DNA of 15,514 nucleotides. Source: an uncultured Aquincola sp. Lineage in GTDB: Bacteria > Pseudomonadota > Gammaproteobacteria > Burkholderiales > Burkholderiaceae. The stretch covers positions 1 through 15,514 of the forward strand of contig CAKZXL010000952.1 in NCBI GenBank assembly GCA_937883885.1. Reading direction: 5' to 3'. Below the pieces are notes generated by a model. The model was not told where the DNA came from. It made no database searches and saw only the letters and a program-made list of their open reading frames with translations. A program made the position numbers and the translations under genes. Shown piece after piece: positions 6,905 to 15,514 of the stretch (positions within the stretch are counted from its first letter, which is position 1; the number at the start of each line of letters is the position of its first letter).

Positions 6905-6933
6905 TTTCTACTTTAAGAGCGTTTATCTATCAA
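6905..6933 (-). promoter_or_regulatory. Candidate lysR promoter in the divergent intergenic region
   Basis: On the minus strand TTGATA (6933-6928) and TAGAAA (6910-6905) are separated by exactly 17 bp, which would start transcription about 20 nt before the lysR ATG. The 112-bp region is much more AT-rich than its surroundings. For the opposite direction, TTTATC (6922-6927) and TACAGT (6945-6950) form a weaker 17-bp-spaced pair overlapping it. Mutual exclusion of the two promoters by LysR is plausible but not shown. Confidence 0.4.
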
Positions 6934-6989
6934 AACCATCCAAATACAGTGGCGCCATCGTCATCCCACCTGGATACCGGAGCCCCTTG

Positions 6990-7880
6990 ATGAACGCCTT
7001 TCGTACCCTGTCCCTGGCCCTGCTGCCCGCCGCCTTGAGCCTGGGCGTGATCGCCCCCGACGCCGCCGCCCAGAGCGCCGCGCCGCTGACCGTGCAGGTC
7101 TACAACGCCGACGCCAACAGCTTCCACGTCAATGCCGTGCTGGTGGCGGGCAAAACCGATGCCGTGCTGCTGGACGCCGGCTTCACCCGTGCCGATGCGC
7201 TGCGCATCGCGGCCATGGTGCTGGACAGCAAGAAGGTGCTCAAGACCATCTACATCAGCCAGGCCGACCCGGACTACTACTTCGGCATCCAGGTGCTCAA
7301 GCAGGTGTTCCCCGAGGCCCAGGTGGTGACCACCGCACCCACGCTCAAGAAGATCCAGGCTACCCTGCCCACCAAGCTGCAGGTCTGGGGCCCGCGCATG
7401 GGCGCCAATGCGCCGGTGCAGGTGCCGCTGCCCGAGGTACTGGCCGGCAACACCCTGACGCTGGAAGGCCAGACGCTGGAAATCCGCGGTCTGGACGACA
7501 GCCAGCCACACCGCAGCTACGTGTGGATTCCGTCGATCAAGACCATCGCCGGCGGCGTGAACGTCTACGCCGGCCTGCACCTGTGGACGGCCGACGCGCA
7601 GACGCCGCAAGAGCGCGCCGACTGGGCGAAGAAGCTGGGCCAGATGGCCGCGCTGAACCCGCTGACGGTGATCCCCGGCCACAGCCAGCCCGGCCAGGCG
7701 CAGGACGCCACCCAGCTGGCCTGGAGCCAGGCCTACCTGGCCCGCTACGAGCAGGAGCTGCCCAAGGCCGCCAACAGCGCCGAGCTGATCGCCGCGATGA
7801 AGCAGGCCTACCCCAACGCCGGCCTGGGCGTGGCGCTGGACATCGGCGCCAAGGTGAACAAGGGCGAGATGAAGTGGTGA
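6990..7880 (+). CDS. Exported metallo-beta-lactamase-fold protein with degenerate zinc motif
   Basis: A 296-residue protein with a Sec-type signal peptide (hydrophobic residues 5-22, probable cleavage after DAAA at about 27), so periplasmic. The mature part has the MBL fold: VLLDAGF (59-65), the strand KTIYIS (85-90), HRSYVWIPS (174-182) and VIPGHS (227-232). The canonical zinc motif THxHxDH is replaced by SQADPDY (90-96), so two or three first-shell ligands are missing, while His174, His197 and His231 remain. It may bind a single metal or have lost hydrolase activity. The ATG at 6990 follows CGGAG at 6978-6982; an adjacent TTG at 6987 is less likely. It is divergent from lysR and overlaps the DsbA-like gene (GTGA), so the two are co-expressed. 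The substrate is unknown. Confidence 0.87.
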   Translation: MNAFRTLSLALLPAALSLGVIAPDAAAQSAAPLTVQVYNADANSFHVNAVLVAGKTDAVLLDAGFTRADALRIAAMVLDSKKVLKTIYISQADPDYYFGIQVLKQVFPEAQVVTTAPTLKKIQATLPTKLQVWGPRMGANAPVQVPLPEVLAGNTLTLEGQTLEIRGLDDSQPHRSYVWIPSIKTIAGGVNVYAGLHLWTADAQTPQERADWAKKLGQMAALNPLTVIPGHSQPGQAQDATQLAWSQAYLARYEQELPKAANSAELIAAMKQAYPNAGLGVALDIGAKVNKGEMKW

Positions 7881-8512
7881 GCACGCTGCACTACTTCTAC
7901 GACCCGCTGTGCGGCTGGTGCTACGGCGCCGCGCCGCTGGTGCAGGCCGCGGCTGAGCAGGTGCGTATGCAGGCGCACGGCGGCGGCCTGATGGCGGGCG
8001 CCGCGCGCAAGGCGGTCACCGCAGAGCTGCGGGCGTTCGTGGTGGGCCACGACCAGAAAATCGCCCGCCTGAGCGGCCAGCCCTTCGGGCCTGGCTATAC
8101 CGACGGGCTGCTGAAGGACCATGGGGCGGTGCTCGATTCGTCGCCGCCGATCACCGCCATCCTGGCGACCGAGGCCGTCGGTGGCAGCGGCCTGCAGATG
8201 CTCGAGCGGCTGCAGCAAGCGCACTACGTGCAAGGCCGGCGGATCGCGGACGAAGCGGTGCTCCGGTCCGTGGCGGCCGAGCTGGGGCTGGACGCGGCGG
8301 CTTTTGGCCAGGCCTTCGACCGGCTGCGCGGCCCGGCCACCGAGGCCCACATCCAGCACAGCCGCGCCCTGATGGCACAGCTGGGTGCGCGCGGCTTTCC
8401 CAGCTTTGCGCTGGAACGCGAGGGGCAGTTCACGCTGCTCGACGCCGCGCCCTACCTGGGCCAGCCGGCGCGTTGGAGCGCCTGGCTCAGCGGGATGATC
8501 AAGGGCGCCTGA
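7877..8512 (+). CDS. DsbA/FrnE-family thiol-disulphide oxidoreductase
   Basis: A 211-residue thioredoxin-fold protein with the active site PLCGWCYG (10-17; Cys12, Cys15). It has an inserted helical domain and the cis-proline loop GARGFPSFAL (170-179, Pro175). It resembles the COG3531/FrnE branch of the DsbA family. There is no signal peptide, since the catalytic motif lies 12 residues from the start, so it should act in the cytoplasm. The GTG at 7877 overlaps the preceding TGA (GTGA) with AGGGCGAG at 7861-7868 as Shine-Dalgarno; the GTG at 7874 is an alternative. Its partner gene encodes an exported protein, so the two products probably work in different compartments unless this one is exported in an unseen way. 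Confidence 0.88.
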   Translation: MSTLHYFYDPLCGWCYGAAPLVQAAAEQVRMQAHGGGLMAGAARKAVTAELRAFVVGHDQKIARLSGQPFGPGYTDGLLKDHGAVLDSSPPITAILATEAVGGSGLQMLERLQQAHYVQGRRIADEAVLRSVAAELGLDAAAFGQAFDRLRGPATEAHIQHSRALMAQLGARGFPSFALEREGQFTLLDAAPYLGQPARWSAWLSGMIKGA

Positions 8513-8532
8513 CCCAGCAGCCCGGGGCGGAC

Positions 8533-8553
8533 GGCATACCGAAAAGGTATGCC
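8533..8553. promoter_or_regulatory. Perfect 8-bp inverted repeat upstream of the Bug gene
   Basis: GGCATACC (8533-8540) and GGTATGCC (8546-8553) are exact inverted copies around the 5-nt loop GAAAA. The element lies 20 bp after the DsbA-like stop and 70 bp before the Bug start. No T-run follows, so an operator (ATACC-N5-GGTAT symmetry) is at least as likely as a terminator or processing hairpin. Confidence 0.5.
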
Positions 8554-8623
8554 ACCGCACCCCATCGATATTGGACGCGCCTGCCGTGCGGCGCCACAGT
8601 GCGGGCAACACGGAGACACCCGC

Positions 8624-9604
8624 ATGACCCTTCGACGACGCAGCCTGCTGGGCTCGGCCGCGGCCCTGACCCTGCTGGGCACCACCGGCCATGCCGACGC
8701 GCAGGCCCCCTGGCCCGCGAACCCGGTCAAGTGGATCGTGCCCTTTCCGCCGGCCGGGGCGATGGACGTCATCGCCCGCACCCTGGCCGAGCACATGGGC
8801 CGCCAGCTGGGGCAGACCTTCGTCATCGAGAACCGGCCCGGCGCCGGCGGCAACATCGGCGCCGACGCGGTCGCCCGGTCACCGGCCGACGGCACCACGA
8901 TGATGATCGTGGCCAACGGCCAGGCGGTGAACCGCTACCTGTACCACCGCCTGTCGTACGACCCGGTCAAGGACTTCGCCCCGGTGTCGCTGGTGGCGGT
9001 GGTGCCCAACGTGCTGGTGGTCAGCGCGACCAACCCCGCGCGCAGCGTGGCCGACGTGATCCGGCGCGCCCAGGCCAACCCCGGCAAGCTCACCTATGCC
9101 TCGGCCGGCAACGGCACTTCCATCCACCTGGCCGGCGAGCTGTTCGCGTCGATGGCCAGGCTGGACCTGCTGCATGTGCCCTACAAGGGCAGCGGGCCGG
9201 CAGTGACCGACCTGATCGGCGGCCAGGTCGACATGATGTTCGACAGCATCACCTCGGCGCGGCCGCACATCGAATCGGGCCGGCTGCGCGCGCTGGGCGT
9301 GACCACGGCCCGGCGCTCGCCCGCGTTGCCGGACATCCCCACCATCGCCGAAGCCGGGCTGCCGGGCTACGAGCTGTCGCCGTGGTTCGCCGTGTTCGTG
9401 CCGGCCGGCACGCCGCAGCCGGTGATCGAGAAGATGAATGCCGCTCTGCTGGCGGCGATGCAGCAGCCCGAGGTGAAAGCCCGCTTCGCCGCCATCGGCG
9501 CGGAGCCCATCGGCAGCACGCCGCAGCAACTGGCCGCGCACCTGAAGGCCGAGATGGACAAGTGGAGCGCGGTGATCGCCCAGCGAGGCATCCGCGCCGA
9601 TTGA
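8624..9604 (+). CDS. Bug-family (TctC) tripartite tricarboxylate transporter substrate-binding protein
   Basis: A 326-residue periplasmic binding protein. The signal peptide has an RRRSLLG segment (4-10) that could be Tat-type or Sec-type, with cleavage near HADA-QAPW (about 26). The mature protein shows Bug hallmarks: PVKWIVPFPPAGAMDVIAR (34-52), VIENRPGAGGNIGAD (67-81), YDPVKDFAPV (112-121), HVPYKGSGPA and VDMMFDS. Bug proteins capture small carboxylates. They may feed TctAB membrane partners or act in sensing, and Burkholderiales keep very many of them as orphans. No tctA or tctB is present here. The start is the ATG at 8624, preceded by GGAGA at 8612-8616, rather than the in-frame ATG at 8549, which would put 25 odd residues before the signal peptide and overlap the inverted repeat. 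The ligand cannot be predicted. Confidence 0.95.
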   Translation: MTLRRRSLLGSAAALTLLGTTGHADAQAPWPANPVKWIVPFPPAGAMDVIARTLAEHMGRQLGQTFVIENRPGAGGNIGADAVARSPADGTTMMIVANGQAVNRYLYHRLSYDPVKDFAPVSLVAVVPNVLVVSATNPARSVADVIRRAQANPGKLTYASAGNGTSIHLAGELFASMARLDLLHVPYKGSGPAVTDLIGGQVDMMFDSITSARPHIESGRLRALGVTTARRSPALPDIPTIAEAGLPGYELSPWFAVFVPAGTPQPVIEKMNAALLAAMQQPEVKARFAAIGAEPIGSTPQQLAAHLKAEMDKWSAVIAQRGIRAD

Positions 9605-9694
9605 CGCGGCAAGTCGGGGGCGTATCAGACCCTCCCGAGGGCCTGCTGCAGCTGAGCGTGCAGAACGTGCAGGCTTGGCGTCGACAACTGCCTC

Positions 9695-9712
9695 GATAAC
9701 AAATTTGTTATC
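9695..9712. promoter_or_regulatory. 18-bp perfect palindrome, probable operator of the higBA module
   Basis: GATAACAAATTTGTTATC is a perfect 18-bp palindrome with a strongly AT-rich centre in GC-rich DNA. It ends 8 bp before the GTG start of the toxin. HigA-type antitoxins bind such palindromes over their own promoter, so this is the expected autoregulatory site (inference). TGTTAT at 9706-9711 is a possible -10 element inside it, which would place transcription initiation almost at the GTG. The rest of the 116-bp gap from 9605 shows nothing else recognisable. Confidence 0.7.
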
Positions 9713-9720
9713 ATCACCTC

Positions 9721-10053
9721 GTGGCCTACACCATCGAGTACTACAGCGAGACCGTGGCTGAGGAAATCCTCGCGCTTCCAGACACACTCGCTGCCAGGTA
9801 CGTGGTCCTCACAAGGCGGATCATGGCGGTCGGACCGAACCTGGGTCCGCCACACACTGACGCGTTCGGCGAAGGTCTGTTTGAGCTACGGCTCAAGGGC
9901 CAGGAGGGCATTGCCAGGGTCTTCTTCTGTGCGTTGGTCGGGCGACGGGTGATGATGTTGCACTCCTTCATCAAGAAGACCCAAAAAACGCCCCAACGCG
10001 AGATCGAGGTTGCGCGCAAGCGGATGAAAGAGGTGAAGCATGCGAACCCATGA
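9721..10053 (+). CDS. higB: HigB/RelE-type toxin (phage Gp49-like family)
   Basis: A 110-residue RelE/HigB-superfamily protein of the phage-derived Gp49-like group. The typical C-terminal half is visible: GLFELRLKGQEGIARVFF, then MMLHSFIKKTQKTPQREIE and ARKRMKEV, giving the basic surface these mRNA interferases use at the ribosome. It starts with GTG at 9721. No ATG or other good start is in frame upstream, and there is no Shine-Dalgarno sequence, so translation may be leaderless or weak. The stop lies 14 nt inside the antitoxin gene. Toxin-first order is the HigBA arrangement. Codon use (AGG, ACA, CTA) is less GC-biased than in the neighbours, which suggests horizontal acquisition. Toxic activity is inferred from the family. 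Confidence 0.9.
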   Translation: MAYTIEYYSETVAEEILALPDTLAARYVVLTRRIMAVGPNLGPPHTDAFGEGLFELRLKGQEGIARVFFCALVGRRVMMLHSFIKKTQKTPQREIEVARKRMKEVKHANP

Positions 10054-10327
10054 CGAAGTCGTTGCCCAGCTCATGCGGCGCCCGGGCGTTCGCCAGGAAG
10101 TCGAACGTATCGAGCGAGAAGAAGGCGCGCTGCTGGACCTCTTGCTCAAGGCGCGCGAGGAGGCGGGGCTGTCTCAAGCCCAGGTGGCCGAGCGCATGGG
10201 CACACACGCCCCGGCCGTAGCACGCCTGGAAAGAGCGCTGGCCACGGGCAAGCACTCGCCTTCTCTCGCCACACTGAGAAAGTACGCGCAGGCCTGCGGC
10301 AAGACGCTGTCTCTTTACCTCACCTAG
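10040..10327 (+). CDS. higA: HigA-type antitoxin, XRE-family helix-turn-helix
   Basis: A 95-residue protein whose C-terminal half is a Cro/C1 (XRE) helix-turn-helix: AREEAGLSQAQVAERMG (about 38-54), the recognition helix THAPAVARLERAL (55-67) and SPSLATLRKYAQACG (73-87). The N-terminal part is charged and helical, presumably the toxin-contacting region. The ATG at 10040 follows AGGTGA (10031-10036) inside the toxin gene, and the two reading frames overlap by 14 nt. It should neutralise the HigB-like protein and repress the operon at the palindrome 9695-9712. The gene ends 15 bp from the convergent zwf stop, so the module is inserted cleanly between the Bug gene and zwf. Confidence 0.9.
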   Translation: MRTHDEVVAQLMRRPGVRQEVERIEREEGALLDLLLKAREEAGLSQAQVAERMGTHAPAVARLERALATGKHSPSLATLRKYAQACGKTLSLYLT

Positions 10328-10342
10328 CCCGCTGCCAAGCCC

Positions 10343-11806
10343 TCAACCCCCGGTCGTATCCGGGTCCCGCCACACCCGCTCGAACGGCAGGCGCCAGGCG
10401 TTGGGGGCGATCAGCTGGTGGATGGGCTTGGGGCCCCAGGAGCCTTGCTCGTACAGCCGCACCGGGGGCGGTTGCTCCAGCAGGCCGGTGGACACCTGCC
10501 ACAGCCGCTCGATGCCTTCGGCCGTGGTGAACAGCGTGCGGTCGCCGCGCATGGCGTCGAGGATCAGCCGCTCGTAGGCTTCCAGCACCTCGCCGATCAT
10601 GCCGGTGTCGCGCATCGCGAACTGCAGGCTCAGCTTGTCCAGCCGCATGCCCGGGCCGGGCCGCTTGCCGTAGAACGAGAGCGACATCTTCGACGCATCG
10701 GCCAGATCGAAGGTGAGGTGGTCGGGGCCCTGCGAGCCCACGCCCGAGTTGGGCGGGAACATGCTCTTGGGCGGCTCGCGGAACGCGATGGAGATGATGC
10801 GCTGGCCCTGCGCCATGCGCTTGCCGGTGCGCAGGTAGAAGGGCACGCCGGCCCAGCGCCAGTTGTCGATGTGGCACTTGAGGGCGATGAAGGTCTCGGT
10901 GTCGCTCTCGGGGTCGACGCCCTCTTCCTTGCGGTAGCCGCTGTACTGGCCGCGCACCACGTCCTTGGGCTGGATGGGCAGCATGCTGCGGAAGACCTTG
11001 TTCTTCTCTTCGCTGATGGGCACCGGCTCCAGCGAGGTGGGCGGCTCCATCGCCATGAAGGCCAGGATCTGGAACAGATGGGTGACCACCATGTCGCGGT
11101 AGGCGCCGGTCTGCTCGTAGAAGCCCGCCCGCTTGCCCAGGCCCAGCGTCTCGGGCACGTCGATCTGTACGTGGTCGATGAAGTTGCGGTTCCAGATCGG
11201 CTCGAACAGGCCGTTGGCAAAGCGGAAGGCCAGGATGTTCTGCGCCGGCTCCTTGCCCAGAAAGTGGTCGATGCGGAAGATCTGCTCCTCCGCAAACACC
11301 TCGTGCAGATGACCGTTCAGTGACACCGCGCTCTGCAGGTCGGTGCCGAAGGGCTTTTCCATCACGATGCGGGCGTTTTCCACCAGGCCCGCTTCGCCCA
11401 GCATGCGCACCACCGGCAGCGCCGCGCTGGGCGGCACGCTCAGGTAGTGCAGCCGGCGGCATTCGCGGCCCAGCGAGGCTTCGGCCCGCAGCACCGCGTC
11501 GCGCAGCACCGGCGCGCCGGCGGACAGCGGCACATAGTCCAGCGTGGCCGCAAAGGCGTCCCAGTCGGCCGGGGTCACCGGCCGGGCGGAGAACTCGTTG
11601 AGCGCACCGCGCGCGATGTCGCGGAAACCATCGGCGTCAATGTCGTCCAGCGACACACCGATGATGCGGCAGCCCGGGATGAAGCCGGCGCTGACGAGGT
11701 GGAACAGGCCGGGCAGCAGCTTGCGGCGCGCCAGGTCGCCGGTGGCGCCGACCAGCACCACCACCTGCGGGTACTGCGGTCCTACGCCGTGTGGAATCTT
11801 GGCCAA
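10343..11806 (-). CDS. zwf: Glucose-6-phosphate 1-dehydrogenase
   Basis: A 487-residue Zwf that oxidises glucose-6-phosphate to 6-phosphogluconolactone, the entry to the pentose phosphate and Entner-Doudoroff pathways and a source of NADPH. It has the Rossmann motif VVVLVGATGDLARRKLLPGL (15-34), MEKPFG (149-154), and the active-site signature RIDHFLGKE (178-186). The frame is open to an ATG at 11911, but the likely start is TTG at 11806. GGAGGAG (11820-11814) is 7 nt upstream of it, the product (MAKIPHGVG...) then has the usual length near 490, and the extra 35 residues of the longer form look non-coding. No pgl, edd or eda neighbour is present. It is convergent with higA and divergent from fusA across about 211 bp. 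Confidence 0.97.
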   Translation of the reverse strand: MAKIPHGVGPQYPQVVVLVGATGDLARRKLLPGLFHLVSAGFIPGCRIIGVSLDDIDADGFRDIARGALNEFSARPVTPADWDAFAATLDYVPLSAGAPVLRDAVLRAEASLGRECRRLHYLSVPPSAALPVVRMLGEAGLVENARIVMEKPFGTDLQSAVSLNGHLHEVFAEEQIFRIDHFLGKEPAQNILAFRFANGLFEPIWNRNFIDHVQIDVPETLGLGKRAGFYEQTGAYRDMVVTHLFQILAFMAMEPPTSLEPVPISEEKNKVFRSMLPIQPKDVVRGQYSGYRKEEGVDPESDTETFIALKCHIDNWRWAGVPFYLRTGKRMAQGQRIISIAFREPPKSMFPPNSGVGSQGPDHLTFDLADASKMSLSFYGKRPGPGMRLDKLSLQFAMRDTGMIGEVLEAYERLILDAMRGDRTLFTTAEGIERLWQVSTGLLEQPPPVRLYEQGSWGPKPIHQLIAPNAWRLPFERVWRDPDTTGG

Positions 11807-11833
11807 GAGGGCTCTCCTCCCTGTGGAATCTTG
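11790..11833. repeat. 12-bp direct repeat flanking the zwf ribosome-binding site
   Basis: TGTGGAATCTTG occurs at 11790-11801, inside the first zwf codons, and again at 11822-11833, just upstream of its GGAGGAG Shine-Dalgarno. The copies are 32 bp apart and frame the TTG start. A small duplication or a repeated regulatory or protein-binding site could explain it. It is too short to decide. Confidence 0.45.
11814..11820 (-). promoter_or_regulatory. zwf: Ribosome-binding site that fixes the zwf TTG start
   Basis: On the minus strand GGAGGAG ends 7 nt before the TTG at 11806-11804. No comparable site precedes the upstream in-frame ATG at 11911, so this supports the shorter protein. The rest of the zwf-fusA gap has TTGACC at 11918-11923 facing fusA, but without a good -10 partner. 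Confidence 0.7.
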
Positions 11834-12017
11834 AATGGGGCTTGTGCAACGGACAGCGGGTCGGGGCAAGCGATTTCGGTGCCAGTGGCGACCGGCGGTG
11901 GGCACCGGCACGGCCGCTTGACCCCGCCACTCGCCAGCCTAACGCCTGCCCGCTAAGCTGCGCCGGCCATGCGGCCAACCCGGGCGCCCCGCCCGATCCG
12001 CCAGGAGGACCCCCGCC

Positions 12018-14120
<2,103 letters not shown>

Positions 14121-14134
14121 GGGTATTGCGGGCA

Positions 14135-14153
14135 GGGCGCATACTCGGCGCCC
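14135..14153 (+). terminator. Possible weak intrinsic terminator after fusA
   Basis: GGGCGC (14135-14140) pairs with GCGCCC (14148-14153) around a 7-nt loop, and TTTCCTT follows. It lies 15 bp after the fusA stop. The stem is short and the T-tract is interrupted by CC, so read-through into the methyltransferase gene is possible. Confidence 0.45.
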
Positions 14154-14198
14154 TTTCCTTGATCGAAGCCGCATCGCTGCCCGCTTCGCGCCCCAGCG

Positions 14199-14918
14199 AT
14201 GCCCGGCTACCTGACCCAGCAAGCGTGCATCGCCGTGGCGGGCGTGGACGACCTGCAGATCCGCTCCTTGCTGGACCGCCAGCAGTTCAGCGACCCGCAT
14301 GGCGAAGCCGCCGACCTGGGCATCTCCTCGGCCACCTGGCCGCTGTTCGGGCTGCTGTGGCCTTCGGGTGCCGAGCTGGCCGCGCGGCTGGCGCTGCGCC
14401 CGGTGCGCGCGGCCGAACGCATCCTGGAGATGGGCTGCGGTTTGGGCCTGGCCAGCCTGGTGGCCCACCGCCGCGGCGCCGACGTGACCGCCAGCGACTG
14501 CCACCCGCTCACCGCCGCCTTTTTGCAGGCCAACCTTCGGCTCAACGGCCTGGCGCCGATGAAGTACCGCTACGGCCACTGGCGGCTGCCGCTGCCGCCG
14601 CTGCCGCGCCCGGGCGAGGTGGCGCAGCTGGCGGTGGACGGCCCCTACGACCTGCTGGTGGGCAGCGACCTGCTGTATGACCGCGATGCCGCCCACGACC
14701 TGGCCGGCTTCATCGAGCTGCATGCCGGCGCCAGCGCCGAGGTGTGGATCGTCGACCCCGACCGCGGCAACCGCGGCGCCTTCAACCGCCACATGGCGGG
14801 CCAGGGCTTCGTGCTCACCGAGCAGCGGCTGGACCGCGCCGACACCCCGCTGGCCGCTGGCTACAAGGGCCGGCTGCTGAGTTACGCCCGGCGACAGCCG
14901 GCCGCGCCCCTCGCCTAA
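14199..14918 (+). CDS. Class I SAM-dependent methyltransferase, METTL/family-16-like
   Basis: A 239-residue seven-beta-strand methyltransferase. SAM motif I is ILEMGCGLGLASLVAHRRGA (75-94), the acidic strand is VTASDCHP (96-103), and the post-motif is DLLVGSDLLYD (151-161). The order TWPLFGLLWPSGAELA (46-61) ahead of motif I, plus a D-x-x-Y post-motif (Asp157-Tyr160), is typical of methyltransferase family 16. That family includes protein-lysine methyltransferases such as METTL21 and the eukaryotic eEF2 enzyme. The substrate here is unknown, and bacterial members are usually annotated only as methyltransferases. It lies 78 bp after fusA on the same strand, behind only a weak terminator. No Shine-Dalgarno precedes the ATG at 14199, so the start is less certain than the family. 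Confidence 0.87.
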   Translation: MPGYLTQQACIAVAGVDDLQIRSLLDRQQFSDPHGEAADLGISSATWPLFGLLWPSGAELAARLALRPVRAAERILEMGCGLGLASLVAHRRGADVTASDCHPLTAAFLQANLRLNGLAPMKYRYGHWRLPLPPLPRPGEVAQLAVDGPYDLLVGSDLLYDRDAAHDLAGFIELHAGASAEVWIVDPDRGNRGAFNRHMAGQGFVLTEQRLDRADTPLAAGYKGRLLSYARRQPAAPLA

Positions 14919-14966
14919 CATCCTGCGCCGCCCCGGCCCCGGGGCGATCACACAGGAGTTTGAAAG

Positions 14967-15514
14967 ATGCTTGTGCGCAAGACCGCAAGGCCTGCTTGCG
15001 CGGGAATAAGCGGCTGGGCGGTGATGGCCGCCTGCCTGTTGTCGTTGTTGATGGCGCTGCTGGCCGCCGCGCCCGCGGCTCGCGCCGCCGATGAGGTCGA
15101 CATCGCGCTGGACACCGCGCGCCAGCAGGTCGAGCGCATTGAAAAGCGGCTGGCCGGCGACGCGCCAGTGCCTGGCAGCGAGCTGGCCGAATCGCGCCGG
15201 GTGCTGCTGCAGCTGCAGGAAGACGCCGACCGCATCGCCGGGGAACAAGGGCCCGAGCTGGACAGCGCCAAGGCCCGCCTGGCCGAACTGGGCCCGGCGC
15301 CCGAAGGCGGCGCCGAAGCGCCCGACGTGGCCGAGCAGCGCCGCGGCCTGCAGAAAACGGTGGAGACGCTGGACGCACGCATCAAGCTCGCACGGCTGCT
15401 GGTGGTGCAAAGCCAGCAACTGGCCGACCAGGCCGCCGGCGAGCGACGCGACCGCTTCCGCGCGGCGCTGTTCGAGCGCACCGACTCCATCCTCTCGCCC
15501 TCGTTCTGGGCCGA
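14967..15514 (+). CDS. DUF3772-domain mechanosensitive ion channel (MscS-type), N-terminal part
   Basis: The first 182 residues are visible and the gene runs off the right edge. A hydrophobic segment (about 17-36) ending AAPAARAAD looks like a cleavable signal peptide. Next comes a helical periplasmic domain matching DUF3772: paired LD...RQQVERIEKRL and LQEDADRIAGEQGPELDSAK helices, the phrase LAELGPAPE, then LDARIKLARLLVVQSQQLAD and the conserved ERRDRFRAALFERTDSILSP. In this family the domain precedes transmembrane helices and an MscS pore, so the full protein should be a large inner-membrane osmotic-stress channel; that part is not visible. AGGAG at 14954-14958 sits 8 nt before the ATG. 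Confidence 0.85.
   Translation, partial: MLVRKTARPACAGISGWAVMAACLLSLLMALLAAAPAARAADEVDIALDTARQQVERIEKRLAGDAPVPGSELAESRRVLLQLQEDADRIAGEQGPELDSAKARLAELGPAPEGGAEAPDVAEQRRGLQKTVETLDARIKLARLLVVQSQQLADQAAGERRDRFRAALFERTDSILSPSFWA

Noticed and set aside
8549..8623. Upstream ATG giving a 351-residue Bug protein
   Set aside because: It would place 25 non-signal residues before a good signal peptide. The ATG at 8624 has a proper Shine-Dalgarno.
14891..14921. GCGACA and TAACAT as a promoter for the DUF3772 channel gene
   Set aside because: The spacer is 19 bp and the -35 match is poor, while the -10-like TAACAT overlaps the methyltransferase stop codon by chance composition.

Overview
The window is GC-rich, densely coded DNA with strong G/C bias at third codon positions. 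Gene content points to a betaproteobacterium of the order Burkholderiales, perhaps the Rubrivivax-Leptothrix-Methylibium group. The main clues are an orphan Bug-type (TctC) solute-binding protein, a Burkholderiales-style LysR regulator, a DUF3772 channel, and a tetrahydromethanopterin (H4MPT)/methylofuran C1-transfer island of the kind found in methylotrophic proteobacteria. The genus is an inference.

Positions 1-5934 hold part of that C1 island. Reading leftward are a HisA-like TIM-barrel gene, then fhcB and the 5' two thirds of fhcA (cut by the window edge). FhcB and FhcA belong to the formyltransferase/hydrolase complex that releases formate from formyl-methylofuran/formyl-H4MPT. Reading rightward, from a start only 12 bp from the HisA-like start, is a tightly packed operon: an ATP-grasp ligase (MfnD-like), an ASKHA-fold protein (MfnF-like) and an amino-acid-kinase-fold protein (MfnE-like). 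By homology to the archaeal methanofuran pathway these three make the furan cofactor that the Fhc complex uses. The HisA-like gene has no established function and is the best candidate here for an undescribed step.

Positions 5957-8512 hold a LysR regulator divergent from a two-gene unit. That unit is an exported metallo-beta-lactamase-fold protein whose zinc-binding motif is degenerate, followed with a GTGA overlap by a cytoplasmic DsbA/FrnE-type thiol oxidoreductase (CGWC). Positions 8624-9604 encode an orphan Bug periplasmic binding protein. Positions 9695-10327 hold a HigBA-type toxin-antitoxin pair behind a perfect 18-bp AT-rich palindrome. It looks like a small acquired module.

Positions 10343-11806 (minus) are zwf, glucose-6-phosphate dehydrogenase, with a probable TTG start. 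Diverging from it is fusA (12018-14120), a full-length elongation factor G outside the ribosomal str operon. Next comes a seven-beta-strand methyltransferase resembling the protein-lysine methyltransferase family 16, and at the right edge the N-terminus of a DUF3772 mechanosensitive channel. No rRNA, tRNA, CRISPR array or insertion sequence was seen. The many long ORFs opposite the real genes are GC-bias shadows.
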